From NCBI RefSeq assembly GCF_000615845.1, contig NZ_BAML01000009.1, positions 1 to 57,204 on the forward strand: a stretch of 57,204 nucleotides of DNA, written 5' to 3'. Each line of letters starts with the position of its first letter. The first letter of the stretch is position 1. Source of the stretch: Ligilactobacillus hayakitensis DSM 18933 = JCM 14209 (GTDB lineage Bacteria; Bacillota; Bacilli; Lactobacillales; Lactobacillaceae). Below, piece by piece: positions 27,485 to 36,203 of the stretch. A model generated the notes under the pieces. It was given only the letters and a program-made list of their open reading frames with translations, ran no database searches and was not told where the DNA came from. Position numbers and translations under genes: made by a program.

Positions 27485-28705
27485 ATGGAACAAATTATTA
27501 CAGCTAAAGTTAGATTATATCCAACTCATGAGCAGATTCAGCAGTTTGAAGCAATTACACGGGAATATCGTGATATTTGTAATATTGTTAGTCAATGGTA
27601 TTTTGATAATCATTTTGTAGCCAAGCGTAAGCAGTTTAACAAGGAAATGTACCACCCTTTGCGGAGCAAGTTTCCTCGTGTTAATTCTGCTATGATTCAA
27701 TCAACTTATCGAACGGTTGAAGCGAGGTATAAAACAGTCGAAACTCAATTATACCAACATCCTTACAAGTATAAAGATATCAACACCAACGAATGGCATC
27801 GAGAATTCCGTGACTTAAATTGGTTACAACATCCTATTAAGTTTTCTAGACCACAAGCAGATTATGTTCGCAATATTAACTACTCGTTTGTTCAAAAAGG
27901 TACAAAGATTTCTTTAAACGTTCTTGATGAACGAATTAAAGTTTCTTTTAATGGAGATTATCTTAATTTCTTTGATCCTAGCTATAAATTAGGAACAGCC
28001 AAATTAGTTAAATTGAAAGAACACTGGTTTTTACACATTCCTGTAACTATCGAAACTGAAGAGTGGCAAAAAGACGATAATCAACATGTAGTTGGCATTG
28101 ATAGAGGATTACGTTTTCTCACGACCTCTTATGATGAAAAAGGTAAGACTAATTTTGTTAGTGGTAAAAGTATTGCATATAAGCGTAAAAAGTATGCTTA
28201 TTTGCGAAGCAAATTACAAGCTAAAGGTACTAAATCAGCAAAGAGAAAGTTAAAACGACTAGAACACCAAGAGAACCGTTGGATGAGTAATGTTAATCAT
28301 TGCTTATCTAAGACACTTGTTAAACAATATGGTCAAAATACTTTGTTTGTGCTAGAAAACCTTGCTGATGTAACTTTTGAAAAATCTAATGCTAATAAAA
28401 ATCTGACTAGAGAATTACATTCATGGTCATTTTACGATTTACAGACTAAATTAATTTACAAAGCTCAAAAAAGTAAGAGTCAGGTTTTAATTGTTTCAGC
28501 GAAATATACTAGTCAACGTTGTCCGAAATGCGGTCAGATTAGAAAAGAAAACCGTAATCATTCCTTACATGAATATAAATGCGTTAATTGCGGATTCAGA
28601 ACGAATGATGACCGAGTAGGTGCAATGAACTTGCAAGAATTAGGCAAACAATATATTTCAGGAATTGAAAAACCAAAATTTGAATTAAATAACGTTACTG
28701 ACTGA
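27485..28705 (+). CDS. tnpB: TnpB RNA-guided nuclease
   Basis: A 406-aa, apparently intact TnpB. RuvC residues are in GIDRGLRFLTT (Asp), LFVLENLADV (Glu) and TNDDRVGAMNL (Asp); the zinc finger reads CPKCGQ and CVNCGF. The N-terminus MEQIITAKVRLYPTHEQI is typical. TnpB cuts DNA guided by the omega RNA at the element's right end and helps retain the transposon. It differs from the TnpB at the window start, so two unrelated TnpB lineages are present. Confidence 0.93.
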   Translation: MEQIITAKVRLYPTHEQIQQFEAITREYRDICNIVSQWYFDNHFVAKRKQFNKEMYHPLRSKFPRVNSAMIQSTYRTVEARYKTVETQLYQHPYKYKDINTNEWHREFRDLNWLQHPIKFSRPQADYVRNINYSFVQKGTKISLNVLDERIKVSFNGDYLNFFDPSYKLGTAKLVKLKEHWFLHIPVTIETEEWQKDDNQHVVGIDRGLRFLTTSYDEKGKTNFVSGKSIAYKRKKYAYLRSKLQAKGTKSAKRKLKRLEHQENRWMSNVNHCLSKTLVKQYGQNTLFVLENLADVTFEKSNANKNLTRELHSWSFYDLQTKLIYKAQKSKSQVLIVSAKYTSQRCPKCGQIRKENRNHSLHEYKCVNCGFRTNDDRVGAMNLQELGKQYISGIEKPKFELNNVTD

Positions 28706-28850
28706 TATGTTGGTAATAAAGGGTGTTGTCAACCACCCAAACGTAACCACATAACCACATTAAGGTAGGAGGTTAGTTTTATCTAATCGTTTGAACTACA
28801 GACACGCAAGTGTCGTGAGTTACAAGCCATGGGATTTATCCCATGGTAGT
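28706..28850 (+). ncRNA. Candidate omega (right-end) RNA of the TnpB element
   Basis: After the tnpB stop, hairpins GGGTGTTG/CAACCACCC, GACAC/GTGTC (28801-28814) and CCATGGGAT/ATCCCATGG precede the right end. TnpB guide RNAs are transcribed across the end of tnpB and this region, with the guide just outside the element. The call rests on position and structure only. Confidence 0.5.
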
Positions 28851-28878
28851 TGACGGACTAGGTCTGAGTTAATCTTCG

Positions 28879-30821
28879 TTATATTGAATAGGGGATGTGC
28901 ATAAAACTAGGAACTTCATCCCACTTAACTGGAAAACCAGCCCCATGTGCACAAAAGACAGAATCGGGGGTGTTTTCCAAATCGGCAGTTGGATTATAAG
29001 CACGTTCTTCAATGATTTCTGCTTGGTTATGACAAGGTCGATATCCTGAAACACTTAGTTCTAACATCCCCAAACCATGCGTATAAGAACGTACATCAGT
29101 AGTATAGTTTTGCATTTTTGAAACCGGCGCACTACCAGTTAAAGTCACGAGTTCACCGCTAGTTTCTTTTGGCTCAGCGGTTCCACTCATTTGTTGAATA
29201 TCCGTCATGGCCCGGCCGACTTGATCGCTTGGAACGGTTAATTTAAAGTCATACCAAGGTTCTAATAATTGACTCCAACCTTGCTGATTGGCCATCATTA
29301 ACCCTTGGCGCACAGCTCTCCAAGTTGCTTCTCTAAAATCGCCACCTTCAGTATGCTTATTGTGCCAAGCACCGTTAACTAAGGTGATTTTAACATCGGT
29401 TAGCGGACTTCCAGTCATAACTCCAAGATGGGTTTTAGCTTTTAGATTAGAAATAACTTGATTTTGCCAGTTAATTGGCAATATTTCAGTTTTCACATCC
29501 TTAGCTAAGACAATCCCACCATCAGGGTTTGGTTCGATAATCAAGTGTGCTTCAGCATAATGACGTAAAGGTTCAAAATGTCCCACACCTTCAATCGGAT
29601 GGGTGATAGTTTCTTTGTAAAGCACGCTTCCTTGATTGAATCCAATCTCTAAGCCAAAGCGTTCTAAAAGAATTTGTTCTAAAATTTCAAGTTGAATTTT
29701 CCCCATAATTTGGAGGCGAATTTCTTCCAATTGACTAGACCAAGTTACGTTTAATAACGGATCTTCATCGCTTAATAATTGGAAAGCTTTTAAAACATTG
29801 CGGATATCTTCAGCTTTTGGATCAACCGTATAAGTCAAAACGGGCTGAATCAAGCTTAAATCATTGTCAGATAAAGCGCCTAATCCTTGACCAGGATAAG
29901 TGTTATTTAATCCGGTTAACGCCACGACATTGCCAGCAGAAACACTTGCGGTTGTTTGGAATTTTTCGCCATTATAAAGGCGCAACTGATTGATTTTTTG
30001 GCCAGCTAAAATCTCTTGTTTCGCACTGATTTGACCACCTAAAACACGTACCCAAGTTAAGCGTTCACCATTTTTGTCATGGGTAATTTTAAACACACGC
30101 GCTTTAAATTCAGCGGGAAATTGTTTTTCTTGCTCCAATGTTGAATTCCTAATAAAAATTCATCCACGCCAATTAATTTAAGGGCGGAACCAAAGAAACA
30201 AGGAAATACTTGGCGTTTTTGAATCATTGTTTTGATTTGTTCTTCGCTTACTTTGCCTGTTTCTAAAAATTCATCGAGCAGCTTTTCATCTTGCATCGCA
30301 ATTTCCTCAAAAGAATCTTCAGGCATCTTGTTGAGATCATCAAATTGATTAAAGGCGATACAACCATCAGCTAAATTAGCTTTAATTTTGTCCATGACTT
30401 CATTTTGTGTCAAATTGGTAATATCCATTTTATTAACGAAAATAAAAGTCGGCACGCCATAGTGTTGAAGCATAGACCAAAGTTTGCGGGTATGTTCTTT
30501 AATTTCATCGTTAGCACTCACAACTAAAATGGCATAATCCAAAATCTGCATGACTTGTTCTAACTGTGAAGAAAAATCCACGTGTCCAGGAGTATCTTCA
30601 ATCACCAATTGCAACGCATCATTTTGCAAAATTGCTTGATGAGAAAAAATGGTAATTCCACGTTTTTTTTCAATCTCATTATTATCTAAAAAGGCATCGC
30701 CATTATCGACACGACCAAGATTCCGAATACTGCCTGCTTGATATAAAAGGACTTCAGTTAAGGTCGTTTTGCCGGCGTCGACATGCGCGAAAATTCCGGT
30801 GACGATATTTTTCACAAGCAT
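28879..30821 (-). pseudogene. Tet(M)-like ribosomal-protection GTPase (EF-G family), frameshifted
   Basis: From 30821: MLVKNIVTGIFAHVDAGKTT (P-loop), RGITIFSH (switch I), DTPGHVDFSSQLEQ and NKMDIT, i.e. an EF-G-like G domain, reading to 30057. From about 30138 a second frame continues with domain II (KARVFKITHDKNGERLTW) through EF-G domains III-V to MHIPYSI at 28879. Restoring one T (CATTTGG for CATTGG near 30140) rejoins them to about 646 aa, the length of Tet(M)/Tet(O). The family releases tetracycline from the ribosome, but diverged chromosomal members exist; resistance should not be assumed, least of all while frameshifted. Confidence 0.8.
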
Positions 30822-30942
30822 CGTCCTTTCTCAAAAGTGTATAGCTATATTTTATAATATTTCGCTAATAAATTGAATTAAAACGAAAGGAAATATTTGA
30901 GGTATAACTTTGATAGTTATATACCAAAAAGGAAATATATAA

Positions 30943-30971
30943 TTGACGGATAAATTTCCAAATAATATAAT
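30943..30971 (+). promoter_or_regulatory. Promoter of the Y-family polymerase operon
   Basis: TTGACG (30943-30948), 17-bp spacer, TATAAT (30966-30971). An imperfect inverted repeat, GGTATAACT/AGTTATATACC (30901-30925), lies upstream. No classical GAAC-N4-GTTC LexA box is visible. Confidence 0.75.
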
Positions 30972-31014
30972 AACCATATAGGAATTTTATTAGGCGAGAT
31001 TGGCAGGTGAAAAG

Positions 31015-32322
31015 ATGACAACATTTGATTATAGTAAAGAACCGCACGGGGTATTTTTCATGATTGATAGTAAGTCTTTTTACGCGAGTGTCGAAAGTGT
31101 TGAACGCGGCTTAAATCCGCTCCAATCAATTCTAGTGGTAATGTCAGAAGCTAAAAATACCGGTGGTGGCTTGGTGCTTGCGACTAGTCCTAAAGCAAAA
31201 AAGCTCTTTAATTTAAAAAACGTAGATCGAATGCGCGATTTGCCACAAGATCCACGTTTATTAGTGGTGCCGCCACGGATGAATTTGTATATCGAAATGA
31301 ATCTTAAAGTTAATCAAATTTTCAGTCGCTTTGCTGCCGAAGAAGATATTTTACCGTATTCAATTGATGAATCACTGGTAGATATGACCAAAACCTGGAA
31401 GATGTTCGGGAAAACTAAAGAAGCAGTCGCCAGAAAAATTCAGTTGGCCGTTAAAGAAGAATTAGGCATCTATACAACGGTTGGAATTGGTGAAAACCCT
31501 ACGCAAGCAAAGCTAGCTTTAGATTTGTTTGCTAAAAAGAGTAAGGATTTAATTGGGATGCTTGATTATCAATCTTTTGGAGCAAAAATTTGGCCTATTG
31601 AAGAACTCGCGCAAATTTGGGGGATTGGCAAGAGAACAGCCAACCACTTAAATCGTTGTGGAATTCAGAGTATGCATGACTTAGCCTTTAGTAATCCTTA
31701 TCAACTCAAGGAAGAATTTGGGATTATCGGCACCCAACTTTTTGCGACTGCTTGGGGGATTGACCGCACACAATTGAACCAACGTATTCAAGTTAAAGAA
31801 AAGAGCATCGGCAACAGCCAGGTATTACCGCGCGATTATCGCGAGTATCGGGATGTAAGTGTGGTGGTTGACGAAATCGGCCGCCAAGTTGCCGCACGTT
31901 TGCGAAAGAGAAAAATGCAAACGCAAGTGATTCGTTTATCAATCGGATATTCAATGACAGTTCAAAGTGAAGAAAAAACTCATGGATGGGCTCATGAAAT
32001 CAAGGTTTCACCCACAGATAGTCCGACTGAAATCTTGGCGAATTTAAAATATATGCTGCAACGATATTGGACGGGACTTCCGGTCCGTCACGTCGGCGTT
32101 TCAGTGGGGCGTGTGATGAAAAAAAGCTACGTCCAACTGGATTTGTTTCACGATCCTAAACAACTGGAAAAAGAAAATAAACTTAATCAGGTTATGGATA
32201 AAATTCGTAAACGCCATGGTAAAACAGCTTTGTATTTTGGTAACAGCCTTGAAAAAGGTGGAACCTATGTTGAACGCCAATCATTAGTAGGGGGACATAA
32301 TGGAGGGAATACGCTTGAATGA
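31015..32322 (+). CDS. Y-family DNA polymerase (UvrX/UmuC-like)
   Basis: A 435-aa translesion polymerase: FFMIDSKSFYASVESVERGL (first metal Asp), SIDESLVDM (catalytic DE), helix-hairpin-helix IWGIGKRTANHLNRCGI, and a little-finger domain. YVQLDLF near residue 380 is a beta-clamp-binding motif. The group accompanies YolD-like proteins in Gram-positive damage-inducible operons. ATG 31015 follows AGGTG. It overlaps the next gene. Confidence 0.9.
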   Translation: MTTFDYSKEPHGVFFMIDSKSFYASVESVERGLNPLQSILVVMSEAKNTGGGLVLATSPKAKKLFNLKNVDRMRDLPQDPRLLVVPPRMNLYIEMNLKVNQIFSRFAAEEDILPYSIDESLVDMTKTWKMFGKTKEAVARKIQLAVKEELGIYTTVGIGENPTQAKLALDLFAKKSKDLIGMLDYQSFGAKIWPIEELAQIWGIGKRTANHLNRCGIQSMHDLAFSNPYQLKEEFGIIGTQLFATAWGIDRTQLNQRIQVKEKSIGNSQVLPRDYREYRDVSVVVDEIGRQVAARLRKRKMQTQVIRLSIGYSMTVQSEEKTHGWAHEIKVSPTDSPTEILANLKYMLQRYWTGLPVRHVGVSVGRVMKKSYVQLDLFHDPKQLEKENKLNQVMDKIRKRHGKTALYFGNSLEKGGTYVERQSLVGGHNGGNTLE

Positions 32323-32635
32323 TGAAAAATATGACAAAATGGTAAAAAGGATATTAGAAAACTTGCAACCTTATTTTAAATTACAGAAAATCAATACAAT
32401 TTACTCTATTCAAGTTGTTGATAATCCATATCAAAAAAAGTATAACTTCTTTTTTGTAATCGCGAAAAAAAAGCAACGCACCCGTTCGATACCAATTGGA
32501 ATCTTGCATGATTATCGAATGGAAGCACTAGAAGAACTGTGTCACCAACTAAAGCAAAAAGTGGATTTTACCTTGCGTTTTGAAAATTTTGAGGCGCAAA
32601 CTTGGGATGATGGAAGGAAAATTTATGATATATGA
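32300..32635 (+). CDS. Hypothetical protein in the polymerase operon, 111 aa
   Basis: A 111-aa soluble, basic protein (MEGIRLNDEKYDKMVKRILE...) starting at ATG 32300 behind AGGGGG and overlapping the polymerase end by 23 bases. Its stop overlaps the YolD-like ATG. No motif recognised; tight coupling suggests a role with the polymerase. Confidence 0.7.
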   Translation: MEGIRLNDEKYDKMVKRILENLQPYFKLQKINTIYSIQVVDNPYQKKYNFFFVIAKKKQRTRSIPIGILHDYRMEALEELCHQLKQKVDFTLRFENFEAQTWDDGRKIYDI

Positions 32636-32817
32636 AGATTGAAAAACTAAGCGATGAAAAATTAGCGCAAAGTTTCTTTAATCATGATTATCATGATCGT
32701 GGTATTATGAAATGGAATGGATTTATGATTTCAGATCATGCCACCAAGATTAAAGAAGTTAATAAAACAGCGCAACAAAGTACTTTACCAAGCAATGTTG
32801 AGGATTTAGCGAAGTAA
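32632..32817 (+). CDS. YolD-like protein
   Basis: A 61-aa protein containing DRGIMKWNGFMISDHATKI, the RGxxKWxxFxxxEH-like signature of YolD-like proteins found next to UvrX/UmuC polymerases. The family is typically longer (about 100 aa), so this is a short member. It starts with an ATGA overlap. Proposed to assist the translesion polymerase. Confidence 0.75.
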   Translation: MKIEKLSDEKLAQSFFNHDYHDRGIMKWNGFMISDHATKIKEVNKTAQQSTLPSNVEDLAK

Positions 32818-32821
32818 AAAG

Positions 32822-32896
32822 TTCGCTGTGTAAAAATAGTCTACTTTTCGTTGTGTAAGAATGGTCTTGATTTCGGTGTGTAAAGATAGTCTGAAA
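32822..32896 (+). repeat. Three tandem 25-bp repeats
   Basis: Units begin at 32822, 32847 and 32872 with consensus TTCGNTGTGTAARRATRGTC plus five variable bases. They lie directly after the polymerase operon and 16 bases before the YjbR gene start. Fixed 25-bp phase on DNA suggests a protein-binding array; the units also resemble inverted-repeat ends of IS256-like elements. Confidence 0.8.
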
Positions 32897-32911
32897 TAAT
32901 GGGGATGAATT

Positions 32912-33526
32912 ATGTTAGAAGAGAAATTAATTGCATATGGGTTCAAAAAAAATAGGGATAATCAATTAAGCTATCAACAAAATGTTATTCCAAAACAAAT
33001 TGACCTCAAAATTACGGTGGTTAATCAAAAGTTGCAAACTCAATTATGGAACATAGATTTTGATGAGGAATATGTTATATCGTCACAAGCAACGGGAAGT
33101 TTTGTGGCGGAAGTTAAAGAAAAAGTGGATGCAATCTTAGAAGATATTCACGCTAAATGTTATGAACGGCCTCAAGTTGAACGCCTTCAAGCATTAATAG
33201 AAGAAAAATACGGACTCAAACCCAAACATCCCTTTAAAACTTACCATGAGATAACTACTTACAATGGATATAAAGACAAAATTTTTGCGATGTTTTGGCC
33301 GCTAGAAAAAGGAAAAATAACCAAAAAGAATGATTCGAAAATCATCAATATGTTAAATGTTAAGGCTGATCCAGATGAAGTTTTACGCCTACAAACAAAA
33401 CCAGGATTTTACCCAGCTTATCATATGAATAAAAAACATTGGGTGACGGTTCTTTTGGATGAATCGCAAACAGATGATGTAATTTTTACGTTGATTAAGC
33501 AAAGTTTTGAATTAATTAAAAAGTGA
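32912..33526 (+). CDS. MmcQ/YjbR family DNA-binding-like protein
   Basis: A 204-aa protein whose C-terminal 110 residues match the CyaY-fold MmcQ/YjbR family (IFAMFWPLEKG, LNVKADPDEVLRLQTKPGFYPAYHMNKKHWVTVLLDE). An N-terminal extension is also seen in other lactobacilli. Function unknown. The 3' end is duplicated with changes at 36046-36121, so a phage remnant now separates two copies of the gene end. Confidence 0.8.
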   Translation: MLEEKLIAYGFKKNRDNQLSYQQNVIPKQIDLKITVVNQKLQTQLWNIDFDEEYVISSQATGSFVAEVKEKVDAILEDIHAKCYERPQVERLQALIEEKYGLKPKHPFKTYHEITTYNGYKDKIFAMFWPLEKGKITKKNDSKIINMLNVKADPDEVLRLQTKPGFYPAYHMNKKHWVTVLLDESQTDDVIFTLIKQSFELIKK

Positions 33527-33598
33527 GTCAGATCCTATAAACCGGCTTTTTTGATGGGTTATTTATAGTGTCATATTAAGGAAAATTATAGAAAGTTT

Positions 33599-33645
33599 AA
33601 AAAGGAGAAAATACTCAATAGATAGAGAGTTTTTTCTCCTTTTTC
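33599..33645 (+). terminator. Terminator downstream of yjbR
   Basis: AAAAAGGAGAAAA pairs with TTTTCTCCTTTTT across a 20-base loop. Confidence 0.75.
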
Positions 33646-34072
33646 ATTTTCTACCCAAAATCTTACCACAAAAACTAAAAAGAAACGAATTTTGATAATT
33701 TTTCTGTGATTGATTTTCCTTGTCTAAGTATCTTGTTTCGCAAATCGAACAACTATCAGCAATACGATTAGACAAAATACATGTTAGAACGAAAGACTTT
33801 TTTAGCAGGTTCCTACGAGGGAACCCATTTCATACTTTCATTTAAGGTTGATTGATACCTTATGAATATTAAAGAAAGGAGAAAAGGTTCTTGAAAAGGA
33901 CAGAAAAAAGAACCAAGATGAAACAAGAAAACAAAATAAGATAATCTACCGACTAACAATTATAGGATTTATCTTAGAAGTTCTTGATAAAATTCATTCT
34001 TGGTTCTTCTAACTAAACTAAGGTGCTTTGGCCCCTAGGTTTAGTATATATTAAAAAGAACCGTATAAGCAA
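33646..34072 (+). other. Structured intergenic stretch in prophage remnant 1
   Basis: No supported gene. It holds hairpin GGTTCC/GGAACC (33810-33828) and a long-range perfect repeat AAGAACCAAG...CTTGGTTCTT about 80 bases apart. One frame without a good start would encode KNQDETRKQNKIIYRLTIIG and a hydrophobic end (HSWFF); this may be a tiny phage membrane protein that lost its start. Confidence 0.4.
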
Positions 34073-34159
34073 ATGAAAAAGAGAACACAAAACAATATAA
34101 TAATAGCTTTACTAATATTATGGATATTAATAAATTTGATTGATATTATAATTTTTTAG
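34073..34159 (+). CDS. Possible 28-aa membrane peptide
   Basis: ATG 34073 opens KKRTQNN followed by one strongly hydrophobic helix (IIIALLILWILINLIDIII). No Shine-Dalgarno site is visible, so the gene is doubtful. It lies 18 bases before the XRE regulator. Confidence 0.25.
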   Translation: MKKRTQNNIIIALLILWILINLIDIIIF

Positions 34160-34177
34160 AAAGAGAGATGATTAAAA

Positions 34178-34405
34178 ATGGCTACAAAATTAAAAGTTTT
34201 GAGAGCTGAGCATGATTTAACACAAAGAGATTTAGCTGAAATTTTAGGAACAAATCAAAAAGTAATATCTACTTGGGAAAGTGGGAAAAGTGTTCCTAGA
34301 CCTGCTATGATGCAGAGAATAGAAGATTACTTCCATGTTCCAAAGGAAGAAATTTTTTTACAGCATTTAATTATTCTAGTTAGGAGTACATTTCTTTTTA
34401 GATGA
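34178..34405 (+). CDS. XRE-family phage regulator with altered C-terminus
   Basis: A 75-aa protein with a complete Cro/CI helix-turn-helix (LRAEHDLTQRDLAEILGTNQ, VISTWESGKSVPRP). After HVPKEEIFL the sequence becomes QHLIILVRSTFLFR, which is out-of-frame sequence of the following DUF4417 remnant. A deletion has fused the two genes, so the native tail is lost. DNA binding may persist. Confidence 0.72.
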   Translation: MATKLKVLRAEHDLTQRDLAEILGTNQKVISTWESGKSVPRPAMMQRIEDYFHVPKEEIFLQHLIILVRSTFLFR

Positions 34406-34868
34406 TTATCAGATAGAAAGAATATGGAACAGACCAGAATTTTATATCAACAAATTAAAAGACTTTGATTGTGTATTAACTCTAGATTTTAGTTTATATA
34501 GCGATATGCCAAAATCTATGATGATTTGGAACACATACCGTTCAAGATTAATTGGTCAATTAATGCAGAAAGCAGGAATAATTGTTATTCCAACTGTATC
34601 ATGGGCAGATGAAAAAACATTTGATTTTTGTTTTGATGGCTTACCACAAGAAAGTACTTTAGCAATTAGTACAATTGGTGTTAGAAGAAAACAAAGTGAT
34701 TATGAGTTGTGGCAAAGTGGTGTAGATGAAATGATAGAACGTTGTAAACCCAGAAGGCTAATGATTTATGGTGATGAAGTAGACTATCAATTTCCAAAAA
34801 ACATAGTTGTTAGATATTATGAAAATAAAAATATTAGCAGATTAAAGAGGATAAGTAATGGGCGGTAG
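34380..34868 (+). pseudogene. DUF4417 phage protein, 5'-truncated
   Basis: The frame is open from 34380: GVHFFLDDYQIERIWNRPEF, TLDFSLYSDMPKSMMIWNTY, VIPTVSWADEKTFDFCFDGL, RRLMIYGDEV. This matches the core and end of DUF4417 proteins of phages and plasmids, but the N-terminus is missing, removed by the fusion with the XRE gene. An internal ATG at 34506 could still give a 120-aa product. Function of the family is unknown. Confidence 0.65.
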
Positions 34869-35259
34869 AGGTGCAGCATCTGGTATAAGTGATAAAGGAA
34901 GAAAATATGGGACTGAATATCATTCTGTATTAGTTAAAGACAATATTAAGTTTGTGAAGTATAATTTTGGAAATACGACTGTTCCACTAGAAACTATGTC
35001 TGCTGATAAAAGAAGAATATATGCAACTATTAATAATCAAGGAAAAGTTAAGTTTATTACTGGATATTCAAAAAATGGTAAATTGGCTTGGCAGATAGAT
35101 GTGAGTGGTAAAGCGCATTATGTAGATGGAAAAAGAATTAATACTCCCCACATCCATATTGGCAATGATCATGTAAATACAAAAGTTAAAAGTTTAAACA
35201 AACGATATAGAAAAATATTACATAAAGCGCAGGAAGCATGGTACAATAGAAACAGCTAG
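34858..35259 (+). CDS. Phage protein with MGGRG start, function unknown
   Basis: A 133-aa basic protein starting MGGRGAASGISDKGRKYG, a start seen in phage proteins encoded just before the terminase genes. The C-terminal GKAHYVDGKRINTPHIHIGN, ending AWYNRNS, has a His-rich motif. A copy of that last third occurs in prophage remnant 2 (40199-40345). It overlaps the DUF4417 remnant by 11 bases and the tRNA-like element starts at its stop. A nuclease or toxin role is possible but not shown. Confidence 0.65.
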   Translation: MGGRGAASGISDKGRKYGTEYHSVLVKDNIKFVKYNFGNTTVPLETMSADKRRIYATINNQGKVKFITGYSKNGKLAWQIDVSGKAHYVDGKRINTPHIHIGNDHVNTKVKSLNKRYRKILHKAQEAWYNRNS

Positions 35260-35326
35260 AGTGAATGTAGTTTAAAGGTTAAAACGACAGATTTCTGTTA
35301 TGGGGGTTAAAATCCCTCCCGTTCTA
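35258..35326 (+). other. Degenerate tRNA-like element ahead of terS
   Basis: Acceptor AGAGTGA (35258) pairs mostly with CCGTTCT (35319), D-arm GTAGTTTAAAGGTTAAAAC, and T-arm GGGGG-TTAAAAT-CCCTC are recognisable. Only 16 bases lie between D- and T-arms, about six too few for an anticodon arm and variable loop. It therefore cannot be a normal tRNA. A related element sits at the same place in remnant 2. Confidence 0.5.
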
Positions 35327-35330
35327 GTCG

Positions 35331-35358
35331 AGCATCCAAGAAATTGGGTGCTTTTTTT
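35331..35358 (+). terminator. Terminator before terS (remnant 1)
   Basis: AGCATCCAA-GAAA-TTGGGTGCT and seven T. The same hairpin occurs at 40593 in remnant 2. Confidence 0.85.
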
Positions 35359-35393
35359 GTATTCAAAATTTGAATGGAGGTGGGTGATATGAA

Positions 35394-35942
35394 GTGAAGA
35401 AAAGTAGTAAGAAATTGGACAAAACTGGACAAATAGGACCCTTTTTTGAATTAGATAAAAGGCGCCAAAAAGCTGTTATATTACTATTTGAAGATGAATT
35501 AACAGATGAAGAAATTGCAAAAAATGTCCAACGTAGAAGATCAACATTAGATAATTGGAAAAATGATGATAAATTCAAAGCGGCACAAGAGCAATATAAG
35601 AAATTAGTCGTCAAGAAAGATTTTGAGAGTAAAGCATTAAGAAAGCTGATTAAGCTAATTGATGCCAAGTCAGAAATGGTGCAACTACAAGCTGTTACAA
35701 CAATTCTCAAAATGTCAGGGATGTTATCTGAAGATAGTACTCCTGAGTTAGACCAAGCTAAGTTACGTAAAGCTAATTCAGAAGCAGATATTGCTAAATC
35801 TAAAGCAATCTTAGCTCAATACGAAGTACAAATCAGACAATAAGAATTTGCTGATAACGATGAAGAAGAAAGGACAGACGACTTAATGGGAGCTGTAAAA
35901 CAAAGCATGGAGGGAATTTTTGATGGTGAAATCGAAACTTAA
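35394..35942 (+). pseudogene. terS: Phage terminase small subunit, interrupted by a stop
   Basis: GTG 35394 behind GGAGGTGGG opens a 149-aa helix-turn-helix protein (AVILLFEDELTDEEIAKNVQ, STLDNWKNDDKFKAAQ) of the phage terS group. A TAA at 35841 interrupts, and the same frame continues with EFADNDEEERTDDLMGAVKQ to a second stop at 35942, so the original protein was about 182 aa. The product may still be made in shortened form. Confidence 0.7.
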
Positions 35943-36057
35943 TTTAAAATTCTCATTCAAATCATTCTCTAAGAAGCAACTTCAAGTATTGTTTTGGTGG
36001 CAGTATCCGGAATACCAAGATAAGTTTGCAATCATTGCTGACAATTCTTTTGGATGA
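35923..36057 (+). pseudogene. terL: Terminase large subunit, N-terminal fragment
   Basis: ATG 35923 behind ATGGAGGG gives 44 codons (KSFSKKQLQVLFWWQYPEYQ, DKFAIIADN). These match the start of phage TerL ahead of the Walker A motif, which would come next. The frame instead runs into the duplicated yjbR sequence and stops, so the ATPase and nuclease are gone. Confidence 0.65.
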
Positions 36058-36121
36058 ATCTCAAACAGATGATGAAATTCTTAAGTTAATTGCTCAAAGT
36101 TTTGAATTAATTAAAAACTAA
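36046..36121 (+). pseudogene. Duplicated yjbR 3' end
   Basis: Encodes LLDESQTDDEILKLIAQSFE and LIKN*, a diverged copy of the last 25 residues of the protein at 32912-33526. Changes are partly synonymous, implying a distinct allele rather than a recent duplication. Confidence 0.8.
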
Positions 36122-36148
36122 AGTCGAGTTAAGCACTCGGCTTTTTTT
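36122..36148 (+). terminator. Terminator after the yjbR end copy
   Basis: AGTCGAGT pairs with ACTCGGCT (one G-T), then seven T. Related to, but stronger than, the sequence after the first yjbR copy. Confidence 0.85.
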
Positions 36149-36203
36149 GATGGGCAATTTCTAGTATCATAATAATAGAAAATTTAAAAAGGAAATTATG
36201 TAG

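Larger units (their letters stand above)
27345..28865 (+). mobile_element. TnpB-only IS605/IS1341-like transposon
   Basis: The left end carries the hairpin CCCCTTAC/GTGAGGGG (27369-27388) and the right end CCATGGGAT/ATCCCATGG (28827-28846) followed by TAGTTGAC, the subterminal structures of IS200/IS605-type elements. Only tnpB is present and no tyrosine transposase, so it depends on a TnpA elsewhere. Exact ends are approximate. Confidence 0.75.
33450..36060 (+). mobile_element. Prophage remnant 1, flanked by duplicated yjbR 3' ends
   Basis: A 16-bp identical core (TTCTTTTGGATGAATC) occurs at 33450-33465 and 36045-36060, within longer copies of the yjbR end and the following region that are similar but not identical. 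Between them are an XRE regulator, a DUF4417 remnant, a phage protein, a tRNA-like element, and terminase fragments. No integrase remains. Either an integration that duplicated the gene end, or insertion between tandem yjbR paralogs followed by deletion. Confidence 0.65.

Noticed and set aside
28879-30821. Active tetracycline-resistance gene
   Set aside because: The family also has chromosomal members of unknown role and the gene is frameshifted as written.
30901-30971. LexA-controlled SOS promoter before the Y-family polymerase
   Set aside because: No GAAC-N4-GTTC-like box; the inverted repeat upstream has a different sequence.
32822-32896. CRISPR array
   Set aside because: Units are directly contiguous 25-mers with no spacers, only three copies, and no cas genes are present.
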